DNA from: Methanobacterium sp. PtaB.Bin024
Lineage (GTDB): Archaea; Methanobacteriota; Methanobacteria; Methanobacteriales; Methanobacteriaceae
Direction: 5' to 3'
Assembly (NCBI GenBank): GCA_002067065.1
Contig: MVPY01000038.1
Coordinates: forward strand, 1 to 64,000
DNA: 64,000 bases
Translations under genes and position numbers: made by a program
Shown here: positions 61,677 to 64,000 of the stretch, in pieces
Position numbering within the stretch: the stretch's first letter is position 1
How the letters are laid out: every line of letters starts with the position of its first letter
Notes under the pieces: model-generated
The model's input: only the letters and a program-made list of their open reading frames with translations
Told to the model about the DNA's origin: nothing
Databases searched by the model: none

Positions 61677-63677
61677 TCAGCCCAGAATTTCATGATATAA
61701 AGTACTATTAGATGATATAATTGGTAAATAAACTGCAGATGGGTGTTTTTGGTCATGGTAGATGGTCTGATGTGCTGTAACTTGTTTTGTGTCTGTGGCT
61801 ATAGGATTTCCAGTATTGGGATTGGGATGCAACAGTGGATATGCACTGGAGGAAACTTCCAGGCGGATTTTGTGCCCTGATAAAAAAACATGGCCCATGT
61901 CAAAAAGTTCTATACGATATTTCTCTATTTTGCCAGGTTCTAGAAGCACTTCTTCATCGAATCCCTGCCTGAATCTGGCTCTGATTGCTCCTCCAAATTC
62001 TTCAGGTCCCAGGTTAATGGCAGTACCATTGGGATATACATCCAAAAGTCTCACCACAAAATCAGTGTCTTTAGCATCACTGGAAGCATATAATTCCACA
62101 AAAACCGATCCCAAAATCATCACAGGTTCTTCCAGCGTCGATGTAGTGTAAACCAGAACATCAGACCGGTTTTCAGTACCCATAGAGCCAGTGGCGAAAC
62201 TTCCCATTTCTACTACTCGGGGATTGGAAGGATCATAGGTATAATTATCATAAGTGGCATTTAAACCCATACCTGAGTTATTGGAACTGTTTGATGATGA
62301 ATTTTTTGGAAAATTCCATGTTAAAAAGCCATTACCAGTTGAAGTATTAGCCTGGCCTCCACTTTCAAGGTACAGAGGAGTGCTGTTGGTATCTTGAGGA
62401 GGATAAGTGGTGAGATTTATCCATTCACTTAACCCAGTTATGTAGACTGTTACTTGGGGTAAATCTGATTTGTTAGTTGAGTTTGTCTGAGTTGAATTTT
62501 TAAGATAACGATTGAAAAATGCCAGATGAGTCTCATAAGTATTTACTTGAGCCCCTGGAACGGGTAGATCACCAATTTCTGAAGATTGTGCAGCTGAGTC
62601 AAAGGTTCCTGTTTGATTCCATGGCCCTATAATCAGATAATGATCCCCAACCTTGGATGAATTTTTGCCTATTCCATTCCAGTAGTACAGTGCTCCTGGC
62701 TGGTCTGTATCAAACCAGCCACTGGTAGTCATGGAAGGTATGGTGATGTTGTCAAAATCCTGTTCTGTAAACTGGATGCGCTTCCAGTAACTATCCATGG
62801 TGGGATGTTCCAGAAACTGACGGTAAATAGGCACCTTTGTTCCGGTTAAGTTATCTGCATTTATAAGGGGCCTGTGGTCGAATACAACAGTCCAATTAAT
62901 GTTTTGGGTGTTTATATCCTGGGTGCGGCCGTTGTTTTCAAGTGTCCATGGAAGAGCCCATCCCATATAAAAAACACCCCCAACTGAGGGTATTTCTTCC
63001 ATATATCTACCATAAGCGGAAGTTGGTGCTATGCATACCAGGTGGGGTGGTTTTTGAGCTGCTGCGAGCCATTGATCAGCACCCATATAATCAGATCCCA
63101 TCATACCCACTTTTCCATTGGACCATGATTGGTTAGCAGCCCATTCAATTGTGTCATAACCATCCTGTCCTTCCTGGAAGAGGAATTCGAAGTCTCCTTC
63201 AGAGTCGCCTTTACCTCTAACATCCTGAACCATGAAAACATATCCATGACTTGCGAAGTAGTCTCCCATAGCAGTATAGTTCATTTCTGCCGTGTTTCGA
63301 CCATATGGAGTGCGTATTATAATCACAGGATATGTGCCATTCTGTTGGGGGAGCCAAACATCAGAAACAAGTTTCACACCATCACGCATAGATGTTTTAA
63401 TGCCTAGAATAGTTTTAACAGTGAAATTAGTGGTTTGGATCGTGGTGTTTTCAGTGAAATTAGTTTGATTGGTCTGGTTATGTTTAGACTGGTTCATGGT
63501 GTTATTTTCTGGTGTTAAATTATCCCTAGTTTGGTCACCACCACTTTTAAACTGATTAAAAATAGATTCATCATTTGTACTGGATGTTTGGTTTTCTTCA
63601 ATCAAAATCAAACCATATAGAACACCTATAAAAGCAACGAATGAAATTAATACTACTGCAAACGGAGTTTCCTTCAT
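61677..63677 (-). CDS. CocE/NonD (S15 peptidase) family hydrolase, exported
   Basis: 666 residues. An N-terminal helix anchors it (F-A-V-V-L-I-S-F-V-A-F-I-G-V-L-Y-G), then an N, Q and T rich linker to about residue 80. The alpha/beta-hydrolase follows: Q-D-V-R-G-K-G-D-S-E-G, G-M-M-G-S-D-Y-M-G (G-x-S-x-x-G nucleophile) and the C-terminal jelly-roll-like domain (G-H-V-F-L-S-G-H-K-I-R-L). Such enzymes cleave esters, amides or X-Pro peptides; many N-x-S/T sequons suggest a glycosylated surface enzyme. GGGGGAAT precedes the ATG. Confidence 0.87.
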   Translation of the reverse strand: MKETPFAVVLISFVAFIGVLYGLILIEENQTSSTNDESIFNQFKSGGDQTRDNLTPENNTMNQSKHNQTNQTNFTENTTIQTTNFTVKTILGIKTSMRDGVKLVSDVWLPQQNGTYPVIIIRTPYGRNTAEMNYTAMGDYFASHGYVFMVQDVRGKGDSEGDFEFLFQEGQDGYDTIEWAANQSWSNGKVGMMGSDYMGADQWLAAAQKPPHLVCIAPTSAYGRYMEEIPSVGGVFYMGWALPWTLENNGRTQDINTQNINWTVVFDHRPLINADNLTGTKVPIYRQFLEHPTMDSYWKRIQFTEQDFDNITIPSMTTSGWFDTDQPGALYYWNGIGKNSSKVGDHYLIIGPWNQTGTFDSAAQSSEIGDLPVPGAQVNTYETHLAFFNRYLKNSTQTNSTNKSDLPQVTVYITGLSEWINLTTYPPQDTNSTPLYLESGGQANTSTGNGFLTWNFPKNSSSNSSNNSGMGLNATYDNYTYDPSNPRVVEMGSFATGSMGTENRSDVLVYTTSTLEEPVMILGSVFVELYASSDAKDTDFVVRLLDVYPNGTAINLGPEEFGGAIRARFRQGFDEEVLLEPGKIEKYRIELFDMGHVFLSGHKIRLEVSSSAYPLLHPNPNTGNPIATDTKQVTAHQTIYHDQKHPSAVYLPIISSNSTLYHEILG

Positions 63678-63774
63678 ATTCCCCCCAACTTAAATGGTCA
63701 GTTTATGATATGATTACTAATTACCAGGTGGTTGCTAAAAGGTTATTTTAAGATTGTATTATAATTAACTCATA

Positions 63775-64000
63775 ATGAAAATTAAAATCCATGATATTGA
63801 AGTGAATTATCAGGTTTTCCATCGGAAGGTCAAATATGCTCGTTTGGAGATTAAAAACGGAGAACTTCACCTGATAGTTCCTCCTGCTGTTAAAGATTAT
63901 CAAAAATTAATTGATAAACATGAAACTTGGATTTATCGAAAGATGTCCCGGATCAATGAGTTAAAAACTCAGGCTGAAGGAAGAAAATTGGATTTGGGTC
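63775..64000 (+). CDS. YgjP/DUF45-like metallopeptidase (partial, cut by window end)
   Basis: ATG 63775 opens a frame running off the window. The first 75 residues contain Y-Q-V-F-H-R-K-V-K-Y-A-R-L-E-I-K and W-I-Y-R-K, the typical N-terminal part of the YgjP-like (DUF45) family, whose HExxH zinc motif would lie beyond the window. A TTGTATTATAATTAAC region precedes it. Confidence 0.75.
   Translation, partial: MKIKIHDIEVNYQVFHRKVKYARLEIKNGELHLIVPPAVKDYQKLIDKHETWIYRKMSRINELKTQAEGRKLDLG

Overview
The window reads as chromosomal DNA of a mesophilic hydrogenotrophic methanogen of the order Methanobacteriales, most like the genus Methanobacterium. The evidence is hdrCB, a run of methanogenesis marker genes (mmp2, 3, 5, 6, 15, 17), an F420H2 oxidase, 2-phosphoglycerate kinase (cyclic 2,3-diphosphoglycerate synthesis), a lone nifB, archaeal RNA and translation genes (SRP RNA, dph5, trm5b, nob1, an ArcS relative) and a surface protein with pseudomurein-binding repeats. 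The DNA is AT-rich, with archaeal TATA boxes, good Shine-Dalgarno sites and several TTG or GTG starts. Species cannot be fixed from sequence alone.

Layout. 1-9.2 kb: tail of a DNA glycosylase, UbiA prenyltransferase, tRNA-Ser(GCU), SRP RNA, fprA, a CBS/2-phosphoglycerate kinase pair, a phosphoesterase, two methanogen-specific genes and hdrCB, whose hdrC carries an unusual charged N-terminal extension. 9.4-20.3 kb: an ArcS-like protein, two methyltransferases, a PadR-controlled ABC-2 exporter with a tiny membrane protein, DUF1847, an orphan Dam methylase, dph5, trm5b, mtnA and nifB. 20.3-27.3 kb: a tightly packed operon (mmp2-mmp3-mmp6-DUF2111-mmp5-mmp15-mmp17, all on the minus strand) preceded by DUF2117; these genes are tied to methyl-coenzyme M reductase maturation or activation.

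27.4-32.5 kb: nob1, a candidate structured RNA, moaB, pyrE, a 50-residue zinc protein, a PRC-barrel protein and a sodium/solute symporter with its small partner. 32.8-40.6 kb: cell-surface region with a four-part 1150-residue secreted protein, a membrane glycosyltransferase, a secreted BPL_N protein and a small regulator/membrane pair. 40.8-44.5 kb: cation/proton antiporter, hybrid histidine kinase and small membrane proteins.

44.6-51.6 kb is the most accessory-looking part: an acetoacetate decarboxylase/SDR/membrane-protein operon, GNAT, a small siroheme reductase, a methyltransferase, and four scattered copies of an unrecognised repeat of about 60 bp in the gaps. 51.6-64 kb: a lactonase-like hydrolase, a second copy of the symporter, a PsbP-like anchored protein, an aryl-CoA ligase/F390-synthetase homologue with an ACT protein, TSUP transporter, iorBA, an S15-type hydrolase and the start of a YgjP-like metallopeptidase.

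The observations I rate highest are the hdrC extension with an internal start, the composite surface protein with its recently duplicated pseudomurein-binding modules, the dispersed short-ORF repeat, the candidate RNA at 28.16 kb, and gene-end duplications after fprA and the DUF1847 gene. I see no CRISPR array, no insertion sequence with a transposase and no prophage.
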